A DNA stretch of 64,000 nt from Anaerolineae bacterium. GTDB taxonomy: Bacteria > Chloroflexota > Anaerolineae > Aggregatilineales > Phototrophicaceae. The translations under genes were made by a program, and so were the position numbers. Location: positions 1 through 64,000 of the forward strand of contig JAJEFB010000041.1 of the NCBI GenBank assembly GCA_022820665.1, in the 5' to 3' direction. The notes beneath the pieces are model-generated. The model worked only from the letters and a program-made list of their open reading frames with translations, did no database searches and was not told the DNA's origin. Within the stretch, counting starts at the first letter, position 1; each line of letters begins with the position of its first letter. This document shows positions 18,683 to 28,230 of this stretch, piece after piece.

Positions 18683-19543
18683 TTACGATTGAGGCTTTTT
18701 CCAACGATGGGGCCGGTCCTTCAAGGCGAAACTCAAGATGAAGAACTTGCCATTGAAGGGGTGCTGGATGATACGCTTTTTTCCCATTTTCCATTCTTCC
18801 CCGAGTGCTGTCTTTAGGTAGCGCCACGCGACTCGAAAATCATCTTTAGAACGATATGGAATAACGAGATTGATCGTATCGTCTTTTATCTCAGGATAGT
18901 ATGCTGGACTCAGGATGTTCACCTCATGCGCGACCTCGGCTCTAATGCTTAGCTTGAAATCCACCGTAGTATTGGCAATCTTGCGAAGTCGGTTAGAAAA
19001 GATTTCTTGTGACAACATCCGCGCTAGTGAATCAAGGGCAGCGGGAGTGAATCGCTGCTTCTCTTGATCGTCATAGTCGGCCAAGACTCGGCCAAGCGCC
19101 TTTCGAACCACCTGCTCGCAATTCACCGTCTCAAAGAAACTACCATGCACGAGGCAGACAAGGGTGCTACTGAAGCGCCTACCACGGATCAGATAGTATA
19201 CTTCGCGCACCGGAAGCCAGCGCCAGTCCTCGCCATTAGAACGCATTTGGCGAGCTATGGCTCTTGTTTTCTTGTGACCCAATGACTCAATAGACAAAGC
19301 TCCGGTCGGAATATGCGACCTGAAAGGCGGAACATAATAGGTCTTACTTTCCATAATGCTTATTATCTCGCCGCCGGTCGGATAGGCGTGTGGCTTGAGC
19401 CGAAGCGCCATCGTTGGGAATCCGGTTTTACTATAGAAAGATGAGACACTTGAGCCATAACCACTTTCCACCATTTTCGAATCTCTTAGCAGTGATGGAC
19501 GTATGTCTACGAGACTCGTGAAAAACTGATAGATGTTATACAT
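18683..19543 (-). CDS. Unknown protein in the restriction-modification operon
   Basis: 286 residues with no family I recognise. It is soluble, basic, rich in charged residues, with no signal peptide or membrane span and no clear PD-(D/E)xK or HNH motif. A strong GGAGG stands seven bases before the ATG at 19543. It lies 55 bases downstream of the DNA methyltransferase gene on the same strand, so it is probably cotranscribed and may be an accessory of the system (specificity, control or a second effector). Codon use is AT-rich like the methyltransferase neighbourhood and unlike the sugar genes, suggesting that the three genes were acquired together. Confidence 0.6.
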   Translation of the reverse strand: MYNIYQFFTSLVDIRPSLLRDSKMVESGYGSSVSSFYSKTGFPTMALRLKPHAYPTGGEIISIMESKTYYVPPFRSHIPTGALSIESLGHKKTRAIARQMRSNGEDWRWLPVREVYYLIRGRRFSSTLVCLVHGSFFETVNCEQVVRKALGRVLADYDDQEKQRFTPAALDSLARMLSQEIFSNRLRKIANTTVDFKLSIRAEVAHEVNILSPAYYPEIKDDTINLVIPYRSKDDFRVAWRYLKTALGEEWKMGKKRIIQHPFNGKFFILSFALKDRPHRWKKPQS

Positions 19544-19598
19544 ATTGATACCTCCGCAAAGTTGTCGCGGCCAACATGGCCACAGCTTCTGCGGAATA

Positions 19599-20408
19599 TC
19601 AATAGTTCCTGATAAACAGTTCCCTACCCTTTTCCGCTTTGCCCTGCATGTAATTGTTCATACCATATTGCAGCGTCCACTCGCTGATATTCGCGAAGCT
19701 GAACAGGTCGCGGATTCGCGGCGAATCATCATAAGTTATCAGCCACTTGTGCGGGCAGCAGCGCATATTCTCGGCAAAGCGTTCGTGGTCAAAACCGGTG
19801 TGCAGTTGCCCGTTGACGCCATACAGTCTCGACTGCGTCGCCTTCCAGTAAGGCGGATCGAGGAAGATGAAGACTTCTTCGCCCTTTGCGCCCAAGAGGG
19901 GCTCGTAATCACCGTGGCAGATGTCCACATCCCTAAGCAGCGGTTCAAGCCGCCATAACCGACCAATCGACGATTGCGTAAACCGTCGCTCAAAGGCGTA
20001 CTGCGAATATCCCCCGGAATCGACCACGCCGGAAAATGTGATGCGATTCAAGACAAAATAACGTACCGCCCGCTCCATCTCCGTACACATCGTTCCGTCC
20101 GTGTGCAGAAAGCGCCATAGCTCGCGACCATCTTCATAGCTGTCTTTGAACGACTGTACGCAATGAGCGAGTTCATCAATATTTGCTTGCGCCGCTCGCC
20201 AAAAATGAATCAAGTCATCATTCAAGTCATTGATGACATACCGCCGGATTCTGCGACCGAAGAGACGCCGAATTGCCAGAAAAACCGAACCGCCGCCGAT
20301 GAAGGGCTCGCGGTATTCCTCGATATGCGCTGGCACATGCTGGAGAATCTGCTTAATGGCGCGTGATTTGCCGCCGGGATAGCGCAGCGGGCTTTTGACC
20401 TGATTCAT
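19599..20408 (-). CDS. D12-class DNA adenine N6-methyltransferase
   Basis: A 269-residue Dam/D12 methyltransferase. The SAM-binding region starts with SPLRYPGGKSRA at residues 6-17 and contains PFIGGGS at 35-41; the catalytic DPPYW motif is at about residue 183. It adds a methyl group to adenine in a short DNA site. The ATG overlaps the stop of the upstream restriction-enzyme reading frame (ATGA), so nuclease and methylase were translationally coupled. The gene appears intact while the nuclease is frameshifted, so the cell may keep the modification without restriction. The recognition sequence is not predictable here. Confidence 0.9.
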   Translation of the reverse strand: MNQVKSPLRYPGGKSRAIKQILQHVPAHIEEYREPFIGGGSVFLAIRRLFGRRIRRYVINDLNDDLIHFWRAAQANIDELAHCVQSFKDSYEDGRELWRFLHTDGTMCTEMERAVRYFVLNRITFSGVVDSGGYSQYAFERRFTQSSIGRLWRLEPLLRDVDICHGDYEPLLGAKGEEVFIFLDPPYWKATQSRLYGVNGQLHTGFDHERFAENMRCCPHKWLITYDDSPRIRDLFSFANISEWTLQYGMNNYMQGKAEKGRELFIRNY

Positions 20409-21542
20409 CGCTTTTCCGCTATCTCTATGGTCACACCTCTATTGGCAATAGCCTCCTCATTTAGAAGTTTCAACCAAAGCCGTTGCTTGGAACGTAACTT
20501 GTTTTCGTTAGCAAAACTCTCAATAGAACGAATATCGTTAGTAGGAAATTCAATAGTTCCGACGATCTTGCCCGTCAGCTTGAGCCGCGTCGTAAACTCG
20601 ACAGCAACACCGTCCAAGTAGAGCTGATCGATATTGCTAAATAGAATGTTTCTGAACAGCCCCTCCTGAATGTCATCGAGACTAGGTAGTTTACCATTTC
20701 TAGACGTCTTCGACTCCTGAATTACTACCTTGCCACGCTGCCAAAACACCCCGTCAGCTGTTTAGAAAGTACTTGCCGCCGATGAGGTTATCTAGTTCAA
20801 AATACGCTTTTTGCTTGTTGTCTAGGTATTCGAGATCGTGGATCGTCACTGCCTCACTTCTTGCAGAAGATGATGACTTACGAGATGAATGCGAACGAAA
20901 TGCGCCCAAATCAAATTTTCCGTCGACAATGTATCTATCTAGTGCCGCCAAATGGTTTCTTACAGGATGGAGCTCTACGCCGTAGCGGTTTGCAATGTCT
21001 TGATTGCATTGTACTGCTTGACGGAATACAGACTCAAAATGGCGCGCAAAGTGAGAAACATTCCAATGGAGAGCAGACTTTTTATAATTCTTGATGTCAA
21101 GGATTCTATCCGCAACCCACTTGGAGTTGAATCGGAAGTCAGTGATTTTGTCGCCGGAATCTCCCTTCGGAACAGCCGATTCATACCACGCTAATACAAT
21201 ATAGATGTTCATAAGATTCATTCTAGATAGGGTCATGAAGTTGATGCGATCGTTGTTTTGCGTTCCTTTGCCTTCGTCCTTGATTATGGGAATTACAGTA
21301 ACAATTTTCGGCAGGTCGTAAGTCTTATACATCCGTGCTGAGGGCCAAGTGCGGCTAGGCTTAGGAGTACCCCACCATGAAAAACCAAGAGATGTGTTGT
21401 CAGCAAATTGAAGGATTCCCGACTCAGGACCGCTATTTATGTCAAAGCTATCATACTCAACTATCTCAAGATCTTCTGTCAATACTTTTGTACAGTAGCT
21501 CAAGTCTCTAATGACTCCGTAGAATTCAAGATACTTCTTCAT
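20405..21542 (-). pseudogene. Type II restriction endonuclease (PD-(D/E)xK), one-base frameshift
   Basis: Two adjoining frames make one gene. The first, from ATG 21542, runs 262 residues to a TGA at 20756-20754. The second covers about 20761-20405 and begins TADGVFWQRGKVVIQESKTS, a textbook nuclease core with Asp, twelve residues, then Glu-Ser-Lys. Shortening the T run at 20761-20763 by one joins them as GGKYFLTADGVFW, giving about 378 residues. The break lies just before the catalytic aspartate, so the protein as written has no active site. The AAGGGA ribosome binding site and the ATGA overlap with the methyltransferase are intact. Either a recent inactivating or phase-variable indel, or a homopolymer sequencing error. 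Confidence 0.78.
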
Positions 21543-21560
21543 CTCATTCCCTTCTAGACT

Positions 21561-22970
21561 TTACCCAAACTGCGGCAGATACGCCGCAAACTCCTCCAGC
21601 AAATCATCGAGGATAGCGCGCCCGCTGTCAATATCGGTCACCATCGGATCGAGCAACAGCGCTTGCAGCGCCAAGTCGCGGTCTCCGCGATATGCCGCTT
21701 CAACAGTCAGCTCGCTCAGCGCCAGTTCCCGCCGGCACAACTCGGCAATGCCATCCGGCAGCGGCGGCATGCGTTCAGCGCGAAACCCATCTCCGTCAAT
21801 CATGCCCGGCGTCTCAACAATGGCGGCCGCCGGCAGATTCGGTATACTGCCCCGATTTGGCAGATTGAGTTGCTGATGCCGATGCGCCCGGTCATAATGC
21901 GCAGCCTCGATCATTTCGGGAATGCCCTCGTCCAACATGCCATGGCGGCTGAGGTCGCGCAGGTCATCGACATCAACGCGCCCGGCCACGATATCGCGCG
22001 CCAGCTCCCGCCGATGCGCCCGGCGCGCGCGGTTGCCATCCCAGTTCTGCAATTTAAGCTGGTACTTTTCCCAGGGCTTGTGCAGCAGGTCGCTGACCCA
22101 GGGCAGATACTCGCACATATGACTGTCGCCCGCGGTCGGCATCAAACCGTAGATCGCGAAGATCTCGCGGCTGAGCGGTTCAAAGTCTTTCCGATAATCC
22201 TTCAGCCAGCGTTCGCGCAATTCGGGGTAGAGATCTTCGCCCGTATGCTTGTCGCTTATCTCGTAGACCCAGGAAAAATGATTGATGCCCGCCGCCTTGA
22301 TTTCGAGATGTCGTACTGCTTCCCGGGCCACGGCAAGGAAGGCTCCTATATTGGAGGCGTCGGTATGGACGTGAAATCCCTCCGGCGTCTGAATATCCCA
22401 GCGATCCGCCAACACCGTCGCCGCCATGGCATAGCCCCATAGCAACTGATGGCACAAACCCACGACCTTGATTTTGCTATAGCGATGCACAGCCGTCGTC
22501 AAGCGAATCAGCGGATTGACCAGATTGAGATACCAGGCTTCAGGACAGAGCGCTTCCATATCCCGCGCGATCGCCATGATCAGCGGCAGGTTGCGCGCCG
22601 TGTGCGCGAAAGAACCGGGTCCGCCATTTTCGGCATAAGGCTGCCGGACGCCATGTCGCAGCGGGATGCGCCAGTCCAGCTCCCAAACGTCCTCGCGCTG
22701 CCCCACCTGGATCGAGACCAGCACGAAATCAGCATCGGGCAGCAAGTCGCGGCGCTCGGTCGAACTGCTGATGCGGATGTCGGCTTCCCAAGCCTGGTTC
22801 ATCTTCTCAGCCAACTGATGAATGACCCGCAAACCCTCAGCGTTGATATCGCAGAGCGCGAGCGCCGCGCCGCGCATGGCTGGATGCTGTATGATGGTGG
22901 AAAGCGCGCCCAGCCCAAATATCGCGCTGCCCGCGCCGATGACAACGATTTTAGGTGGCTTGTCCCGCAT
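21561..22970 (-). CDS. Glycoside hydrolase family 4 protein
   Basis: A 469-residue GH4 enzyme, an NAD- and Mn-dependent glycosidase that works by oxidation and elimination. The N-terminal dinucleotide motif is KIVVIGAGSAIFG (residues 7-19), followed by the CDIN acid. The metal and substrate blocks are NLVNPL near residue 150, GLCHQ near residue 172 (Cys and His ligands) and AGINHFSW near residue 230. The usual NPM is NPL here. Family members act on alpha-galactosides, alpha-glucosides or glucuronides. The start is the ATG at 22970, placing the Rossmann motif at the usual distance; an earlier in-frame start adds 18 unlikely residues. It lies 18 bases from the restriction operon, same strand. 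Confidence 0.87.
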   Translation of the reverse strand: MRDKPPKIVVIGAGSAIFGLGALSTIIQHPAMRGAALALCDINAEGLRVIHQLAEKMNQAWEADIRISSSTERRDLLPDADFVLVSIQVGQREDVWELDWRIPLRHGVRQPYAENGGPGSFAHTARNLPLIMAIARDMEALCPEAWYLNLVNPLIRLTTAVHRYSKIKVVGLCHQLLWGYAMAATVLADRWDIQTPEGFHVHTDASNIGAFLAVAREAVRHLEIKAAGINHFSWVYEISDKHTGEDLYPELRERWLKDYRKDFEPLSREIFAIYGLMPTAGDSHMCEYLPWVSDLLHKPWEKYQLKLQNWDGNRARRAHRRELARDIVAGRVDVDDLRDLSRHGMLDEGIPEMIEAAHYDRAHRHQQLNLPNRGSIPNLPAAAIVETPGMIDGDGFRAERMPPLPDGIAELCRRELALSELTVEAAYRGDRDLALQALLLDPMVTDIDSGRAILDDLLEEFAAYLPQFG

Positions 22971-23126
22971 AAGCCTTGCCGCGCCTGACTTATTGAGCGG
23001 CTTCCGCAGCCCTCTAGCCTCCAACGCGAAATGAACCGCGCTCGCCGCTATACCGTCTTTCCGAAGTGTAACACTTTCCCTTTTAACTAACCTGCCAAAC
23101 TTCCATCTACAATCATATCGAAATCT

Positions 23127-23252
23127 GTAAGGCTTGTCCGCTACTCAGTTTATGGTGAAGCAAATAGACGCAAATACACGCCCGACAGCAAGAAAATGAC
23201 ACCATTTTGCGCACCAAACTACAACATAAAGACAAGCTATGTAGGGGCGACC
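23127..23252. repeat. Dispersed intergenic element, copy A
   Basis: About 125 bases resembling 33480-33599. The best-conserved block is a 23-base identical stretch at 23185-23207 and 33533-33555 centred on AGCAAGAAAATGACACC. Both copies open with a GCTTGTCC unit (also at 4528) and end in AAGCTATGTAGGGGCGACC. There is no coding potential and no transposase. The whole 22971-23405 gap holds no gene; the GGCGACC hairpin arm continues to about 23313. Confidence 0.6.
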
Positions 23253-23405
23253 GCCAGCACAGAAGCAGGGAGATTTTGTTGGTGGCAGAGCCGCCGAGCG
23301 GCGCAGGGTCGCCTGTACCGATTCCTTAGTTTTTATAACTGTTGCACTACGGTACAGCTTGGGAGTCGCGTGAAGCGCCGGCGCTTCGGCGCCATACGCG
23401 ACCCG

Positions 23406-23434
23406 TGAAAACGACGCCGCCTAGCTGGTATAAT
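23406..23434 (+). promoter_or_regulatory. Promoter of the aldehyde dehydrogenase gene
   Basis: TATAAT at 23429-23434 with an upstream TGG (extended -10) and a weak -35 TGAAAA at 23406-23411, 17 bases away. The AAGGAAA ribosome binding site and the ATG at 23473 follow about 35 bases later. Confidence 0.5.
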
Positions 23435-23472
23435 CCATGTCATAAGGCGAACCATTGACGGAAGGAAAAACC

Positions 23473-24891
23473 ATGCCCAAGAAGAATTTGATCGGTGGAG
23501 AGTGGCGCGGCAGCGACGATGTCATGGAAGTGCGCTTTCCCTATGACGGCAGCCTGGTAGACGCGGTATCAATGGCCAGCGCGGCGGACATGAACGATGC
23601 GATGGACGCGGCTTTAGAAGGCTTCGCGCTCACGCGGGCGCTGCCCAGCCACAAGCGCTCGGAGATCTTGCAGAATATGGCGCGCTTGCTGGGCGAGCGC
23701 TTCGAAGAAGTCGTCGAAGCCATGATCATGGAAGGCGGCAAGAATCGCAAGACAGCCGTCGGCGAGACGGCTCGCGCCATGGAGACCCTTAAAGTATCAA
23801 GCGAAGAAGCGCGGCGCATCGGCGGCGAGGTCTTCAGCATCGACTGGACGGCCGCCGGTGAAAATCGTCAGGGCTTCACGCGGCGGGCGCCGATCGGCAC
23901 GGTGCTCGGCATCACGCCTTTTAACTACCCGGTCAATCTGGCTTGTCACAAGATTGGTCCCGCCATCGCTGCCGGCAACCCGATCATTCTGAAACCGGCG
24001 GAAAAGACGCCGCTCTCGTCGCTGATCCTGGCGGAAATCGTATTGGAAGCGGGCTATCCGCCGCGGGCTTTCAGCGTGTTGAATGCCTGGGGACCTGATA
24101 CCGAGATGATGGTGACCGATCCGCGCGTTGCCATGATCAGCTTCACCGGCGGCGGCAGCGTCGGCTGGATGCTGAAAAGCAAAGCCGGGCAGAAAAACGT
24201 GGCGCTGGAACTAGGCGGCAACGCCGGCGTGATCGTGCATAATGACGCCGATCTGGCTGACGCGGCGGGTCAAGCGGCGGCGGGCGGCTTCGCCAATGCC
24301 GGGCAAAATTGCATATCGGTACAGCGCTTGTTGATCCAGCGCGATGTCTTCGAGGAATTCACCGATCTCTTTGTCGATGAGGTCAAGGCGCTGAAACTGG
24401 GGGATCCGCGCGACGCCGATGTCGACGTTGGTCCCATGATCAGCCCGCGCGACGCCGAACGCGCCGAAGCCTGGGTCAACGAAGCCAAGAAAGCGGGGGC
24501 CTCAGTCTTGCATGGCGACGCCAGGGAGGGCGCGATGTTCCCGCCGACGGTGCTGACTGAGACGGCGCCCGATATGCGGGTGAACTGTGAAGAGGTCTTC
24601 GCGCCGGTGGTGACTGTCAGCCCCTACGAGGCTTGGGATGAGGCAGTGGCCACCATCAACGACAGTCCCTATGGCTTGCAAGCGGGGGTCTTCACCCAGG
24701 ATGTCAAGCGGATCATGGATGCCTGGGAACGCGTTGACGTGGGCGGTTTGCACATCAACAGCGTCTCGACCTTCCGCGTCGATCACATGCCCTATGGCGG
24801 CATCAAGGCATCAGGGTCTGGACGCGAAGGCATCAAGTACGCCATTGAGGACATGACCGAATTGCGGTTGATGACCCTGAATTTAGGTTGA
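23473..24891 (+). CDS. NAD(P)-dependent aldehyde dehydrogenase
   Basis: A 472-residue aldehyde dehydrogenase superfamily enzyme of usual length. The cofactor region is PFNYPVNLACHKIGPA near residue 150, the general base is in LELGGNAG (Glu246) and the catalytic cysteine in GQNCISVQ (Cys280); the C-terminal MPYGGIKASGSGREG block is present. Conservation resembles the lactaldehyde and glyceraldehyde-3-phosphate (GapN-like) groups. It oxidises an aldehyde to the acid in the cytosol; in this setting a sugar-derived aldehyde such as lactaldehyde is likely, which would suit the fucose-isomerase-like gene downstream. AAGGAAA precedes the ATG at 23473; an in-frame codon six residues earlier is less likely. 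Confidence 0.88.
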   Translation: MPKKNLIGGEWRGSDDVMEVRFPYDGSLVDAVSMASAADMNDAMDAALEGFALTRALPSHKRSEILQNMARLLGERFEEVVEAMIMEGGKNRKTAVGETARAMETLKVSSEEARRIGGEVFSIDWTAAGENRQGFTRRAPIGTVLGITPFNYPVNLACHKIGPAIAAGNPIILKPAEKTPLSSLILAEIVLEAGYPPRAFSVLNAWGPDTEMMVTDPRVAMISFTGGGSVGWMLKSKAGQKNVALELGGNAGVIVHNDADLADAAGQAAAGGFANAGQNCISVQRLLIQRDVFEEFTDLFVDEVKALKLGDPRDADVDVGPMISPRDAERAEAWVNEAKKAGASVLHGDAREGAMFPPTVLTETAPDMRVNCEEVFAPVVTVSPYEAWDEAVATINDSPYGLQAGVFTQDVKRIMDAWERVDVGGLHINSVSTFRVDHMPYGGIKASGSGREGIKYAIEDMTELRLMTLNLG

Positions 24892-25412
24892 TTCAGCACA
24901 GTGTAGATTCACCACAGAGGCGCAGAAGTAGAACCAACTAAGTAATGCGAAATTCGCGCCAGCTAACCCCATCCCCCGGCCCCTTCCACTTCGGACGCAT
25001 CCGAAGTAGAAGGGGAGTTTCGCACAGCGCGAGCAAGTCTCCCCCATTGAAATTGGGGAGATTTAGAGGGGGTTAAATTTGCATGACTTACTTGCATTTA
25101 CTGAGGGCACAGAGAGATTTTTTCACCACAAAGACACGAAGGTCACGAAGAAGCACAGAAGGAGAACCAAGAAAGTAATGCGAAAAGTTGATGAAATATA
25201 GAAAACTACAAAATAATTGAAAGCCATAGGGGCGACCAACCCGGTCGCCCGAAACCGCGCCCTTGCATACACGGGCGACATGATTATAGGTGGAGTTTGG
25301 CGAGATTATTGAACAAGTGGATTATGCATGAATTACAGGAGATTCCTCCAAAGTCTGTCTGGTACAATCGCGATAGATATAGGCATGTTATTGTGGTAAT
25401 GGAAAAACTGTC
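24892..25412. repeat. 520-base gap filled with short intergenic repeats
   Basis: No gene. In order: an inverted CTCTGTG-type unit (24905-24918); a short TTCGGA-CGCA-TCCGAA hairpin near 24992-25007; a CTCCCCCATT/AATTGGGGAG hairpin near 25050-25070; an ACAAAGACACGAAGGTCACGA unit near 25128; and a perfect GGGCGACC/GGTCGCCC hairpin (25230-25237 and 25243-25250). The extended -10 TGGTACAAT at 25360-25368 probably serves the gene at 25413. Confidence 0.55.
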
Positions 25413-26756
25413 ATGAATCCTTCCGACATTCGCATCGGCTTTGTGCCGATCGCGCGCCCCACATTCGACCTGGATCTGGCGCGGGGAGTGACCGCGCAAC
25501 TGTACGAGGCTGTTCGATGCGCGGGTTACCAACTCGTTGGATCGCAGGAACTGGTCATGGAGGGCCGGGCTATCGACGCGCGCGTCGACGAACTGAAGAC
25601 GGCTGATATCGACCTGATCTTGATGGCGCAGGCTTCCTTTGCCGACAGCACAATGATAACCCAATTGGCGCGGGCGATTCCCGCGCCGCTGCTGATGTGG
25701 GCTTTTCCCGAAGATCAGATCGGCGGCAGGCTGCGCGTCAATTCTTTCTGCGGCGTCAATCTGGCGGCGCATGGCTTGCGGCGCGCCGGCTTGGGTTACG
25801 ACGCCGTTTACGCGCCGCCGCAAGACCCGGGCGCGCTAGCGAAACTGAAGGATTTCGCCATCGCGGCCGCCGTCAAGTCGCGTTTGGCGGGGACGCGCAT
25901 TGGCCGTCTGGGAGCGCATCCCGACGGGTTCGATACTTGCCTGGTCAATCACGAGGGACTGCGCGCGCAGCTTGGCGTGGAGGTTGCGCAATATGAACTG
26001 GAAGCTCTTTTCGAGCGCGTCAGAGGAGTTGACCCGACGAAGGTGAGGGCTGTCGCCGATGCCATGTCCGGCATACTCGCCGGTTTGGGCGATGTCGACG
26101 CAGGAGCCGCAAACGGCACGCTCGGCGCCTATCTGTCGATGGAGGCGCTTGCCCGCGAGGAGGACTTGTCGGGCTTGGCAGTGCGCTGCTGGCCCGAGTT
26201 CTTCACGGACTTGGGATGCGCCGCTTGCGGGGCGATGTCCCTGCTCAGCGACGCGATGACGCCCTGCAGTTGCGAAGCCGATGTCAACGGGACCATCACG
26301 CAATTGATTTTGGGCTGGATCAGCGGCGAGCCGGCTTTCGGCAGCGATATTGTCGCGTTTGATGTCGACGCAAACGAAGCGACGCTCTGGCACTGTGGTT
26401 TGGCGCCGCTGTCGATGGCGGATCCCGAGGCGCAGCCCGAGGCGACGATCCACTCCAACCGGCGCTTGCCGCTGCTGATGCAATTTCCGCTGAAACCGGG
26501 CCGCGTGACCATCGCCCGCTTGAGCGAGGCGACCGGCGAGTTCCGCCTGGTGATTGGCGGCGGCGAGATGCTCAAGGCGCCGCCGGCTTTCACGGGAACG
26601 AGTGGTATAATACGCTTCGACTCGGGGGCGGCTGCGGTGATGGAGTCGCTTTTGGGCGAGGGCTTGGAGCACCACGTTTCCCTCACCTACGGCGATCATC
26701 AGGATGTCCTGGAGGCGCTGGCGCGGCAGTTGGGTTTGCCCGTTTTGCGCCTGTGA
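25413..26756 (+). CDS. L-fucose/L-arabinose isomerase-like protein
   Basis: A 447-residue protein related to the L-fucose isomerase superfamily: the N-terminal IGFVPIARPTFDLDLA resembles the sugar isomerase Rossmann-like start, and AVRCWPEFFTDLGCAACGAMSLLSD (in parts, about residues 255-280) with the acidic Glu and the later metal-site region fits the family. These enzymes interconvert aldoses and ketoses with Mn in the cytosol; some relatives isomerise sulfoquinovose or act on other hexoses. The sugar here is unknown. It is followed after 74 bases by the first of the sugar-binding proteins, so it may be the first catabolic step for the imported sugar. Confidence 0.75.
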   Translation: MNPSDIRIGFVPIARPTFDLDLARGVTAQLYEAVRCAGYQLVGSQELVMEGRAIDARVDELKTADIDLILMAQASFADSTMITQLARAIPAPLLMWAFPEDQIGGRLRVNSFCGVNLAAHGLRRAGLGYDAVYAPPQDPGALAKLKDFAIAAAVKSRLAGTRIGRLGAHPDGFDTCLVNHEGLRAQLGVEVAQYELEALFERVRGVDPTKVRAVADAMSGILAGLGDVDAGAANGTLGAYLSMEALAREEDLSGLAVRCWPEFFTDLGCAACGAMSLLSDAMTPCSCEADVNGTITQLILGWISGEPAFGSDIVAFDVDANEATLWHCGLAPLSMADPEAQPEATIHSNRRLPLLMQFPLKPGRVTIARLSEATGEFRLVIGGGEMLKAPPAFTGTSGIIRFDSGAAAVMESLLGEGLEHHVSLTYGDHQDVLEALARQLGLPVLRL

Positions 26757-26830
26757 AGCGCAGGCGATATTTGCGGGGCGGCCGCGGAAGCCGCAGCTTT
26801 GTGTAAATCTGTAGTATAGGAGAAGAGAAG

Positions 26831-28123
26831 ATGAAATATATTACCACCCTATTCCTGCTCATCGCGCTGATTCTGCCGCTGGGAGCGACGGCGCTGGCGC
26901 AAGACGCTGTCGAGATCAGTTTCATGTGTTTCCAGAACGGCAATGAATGCGAGGTCTATGACGATCTGTTGAGCCGCTTCACAGAGGATAATCCCGGCAT
27001 AGTCGTTAGCGTCGATACTGTTCCTTACAGCACGGTGCGCGATCAGTTGCGCGTCCAGGTTGAAGCGGGTCAAGCGCCCGATATGGCGCGCATCACGGAT
27101 TTGGCTGGCATGGCGGGCACTTACCTGGATTTGCGTCCGTACTTGTCCGACGCATCCGTCATCGAGGACAATTTCCCGGCGCCGATATTGGCTTCTTTGC
27201 GCCCAGAGGATGACGACAGCGGTTTGTATGGCTATCCCATGGAAGCCGGGATCACAGGACCCTACGTCAACAAGACGCTTTTCGATCAGGCTGGCGTAGA
27301 CATGCCGAGTGATGTCATGGACGAGCCGACCTGGGACGACTGGTTGGCGGCGCTGATCGAGGTTGCGGAAGCGACAGGCGTGCAATACGCGATGTCGATT
27401 GACAATAAGGGGCACCGTTTTGCCGGTCCGGCCATGAGCCTGGGCGCTGATTTCTTCGATGAGGAAGGGAACTTCGACTTGGCGGACGACGAAGGCTTCC
27501 GCGCCTTTGCCATGATCCTCAAGGACTTAATGGACGCGGGCAAGACGCCAGCCGAAACCTGGCTGGGAACCAGCCAATATAGCGGCGCGGAGGATTACTT
27601 CATTAATGTCGAGACGGTGATGTACTTCAGCGGCAACTGGCAAATCGGCCGCTTCGCCGCCGATATCGGCGATGCCTTCGATTGGGTTGTTGTTCCGAAT
27701 CCTTATGGTCCGGGCGGCAGCACCGGCGTTGCCGGCGGCGCGGCGCTGGTTGGATATGCGCAGACGGAGCATCCGGAAGAAGTGGCGAAGGTTCTGGAAT
27801 ACCTGGCTCTGCCCGAGATCTACAGCGAATTCTCGGCGCGCACGCTGCTAATCCCGGGTCATAGCGGCGTTGCCGCCATGGGTGTGGACTTTGATACCGA
27901 TAGCGAAGCCGTAGCCGCCGCGCTCAACAACTACGCCCTGGAAGTACCGAAGTTCCAGGATCAGGCGGTGGCACTGGCTTATCATCCGCTGGCATTCGCT
28001 TATTTCGATGCCTCGAATACGCGGCTGGCGCAGTACTTCGCCGGCGAGTTGACGCTGGATGAGGCGATGTCGCGCTTGCAGGAGCAGCTTGACGAAGCGG
28101 CCGCCAATATGGCAGCCGGCTAA
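26831..28123 (+). CDS. Sugar ABC transporter solute-binding protein, copy 1
   Basis: A 430-residue MalE-like extracellular binding protein. It has a signal peptide ending ALA-QD at about residue 23 with no lipobox cysteine. The family pattern includes FTEDNPGIVV, TVRDQLRVQVEAGQAPDM and RITDLAG. Cys33 and Cys40 form a close pair (MCFQNGNEC), probably a disulfide. It would deliver a sugar to the fused permease downstream. It is very similar to copy 2, with a central stretch and the last 43 residues nearly identical. AGGAGAAGAG precedes the ATG. No ATPase gene lies nearby. Confidence 0.9.
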   Translation: MKYITTLFLLIALILPLGATALAQDAVEISFMCFQNGNECEVYDDLLSRFTEDNPGIVVSVDTVPYSTVRDQLRVQVEAGQAPDMARITDLAGMAGTYLDLRPYLSDASVIEDNFPAPILASLRPEDDDSGLYGYPMEAGITGPYVNKTLFDQAGVDMPSDVMDEPTWDDWLAALIEVAEATGVQYAMSIDNKGHRFAGPAMSLGADFFDEEGNFDLADDEGFRAFAMILKDLMDAGKTPAETWLGTSQYSGAEDYFINVETVMYFSGNWQIGRFAADIGDAFDWVVVPNPYGPGGSTGVAGGAALVGYAQTEHPEEVAKVLEYLALPEIYSEFSARTLLIPGHSGVAAMGVDFDTDSEAVAAALNNYALEVPKFQDQAVALAYHPLAFAYFDASNTRLAQYFAGELTLDEAMSRLQEQLDEAAANMAAG

Positions 28124-28142
28124 GTCCGTGCTTTGCTTTGCC

Positions 28143-28177
28143 CGCCAGCCGGTCAGTTTTCGCTAGGCCGGCTGGCG
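28143..28177 (+). promoter_or_regulatory. Intercistronic hairpin between the two binding-protein copies
   Basis: A perfect 10-base stem: CGCCAGCCGG (28143-28152) and CCGGCTGGCG (28168-28177) with a 15-base loop. No T run follows, so it is more likely an mRNA-stabilising or attenuating hairpin than an intrinsic terminator. Confidence 0.6.
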
Positions 28178-28230
28178 ATGCGGTCATCGTGACCGCGACT
28201 TTTCGTTCGTCTCTATAGAAGAGGAGAAAG

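Noticed and set aside
24892-25412. Possible tRNA or structured RNA gene
   Set aside because: Only short repeat hairpins were seen; no cloverleaf with T-loop and acceptor pairing could be drawn.
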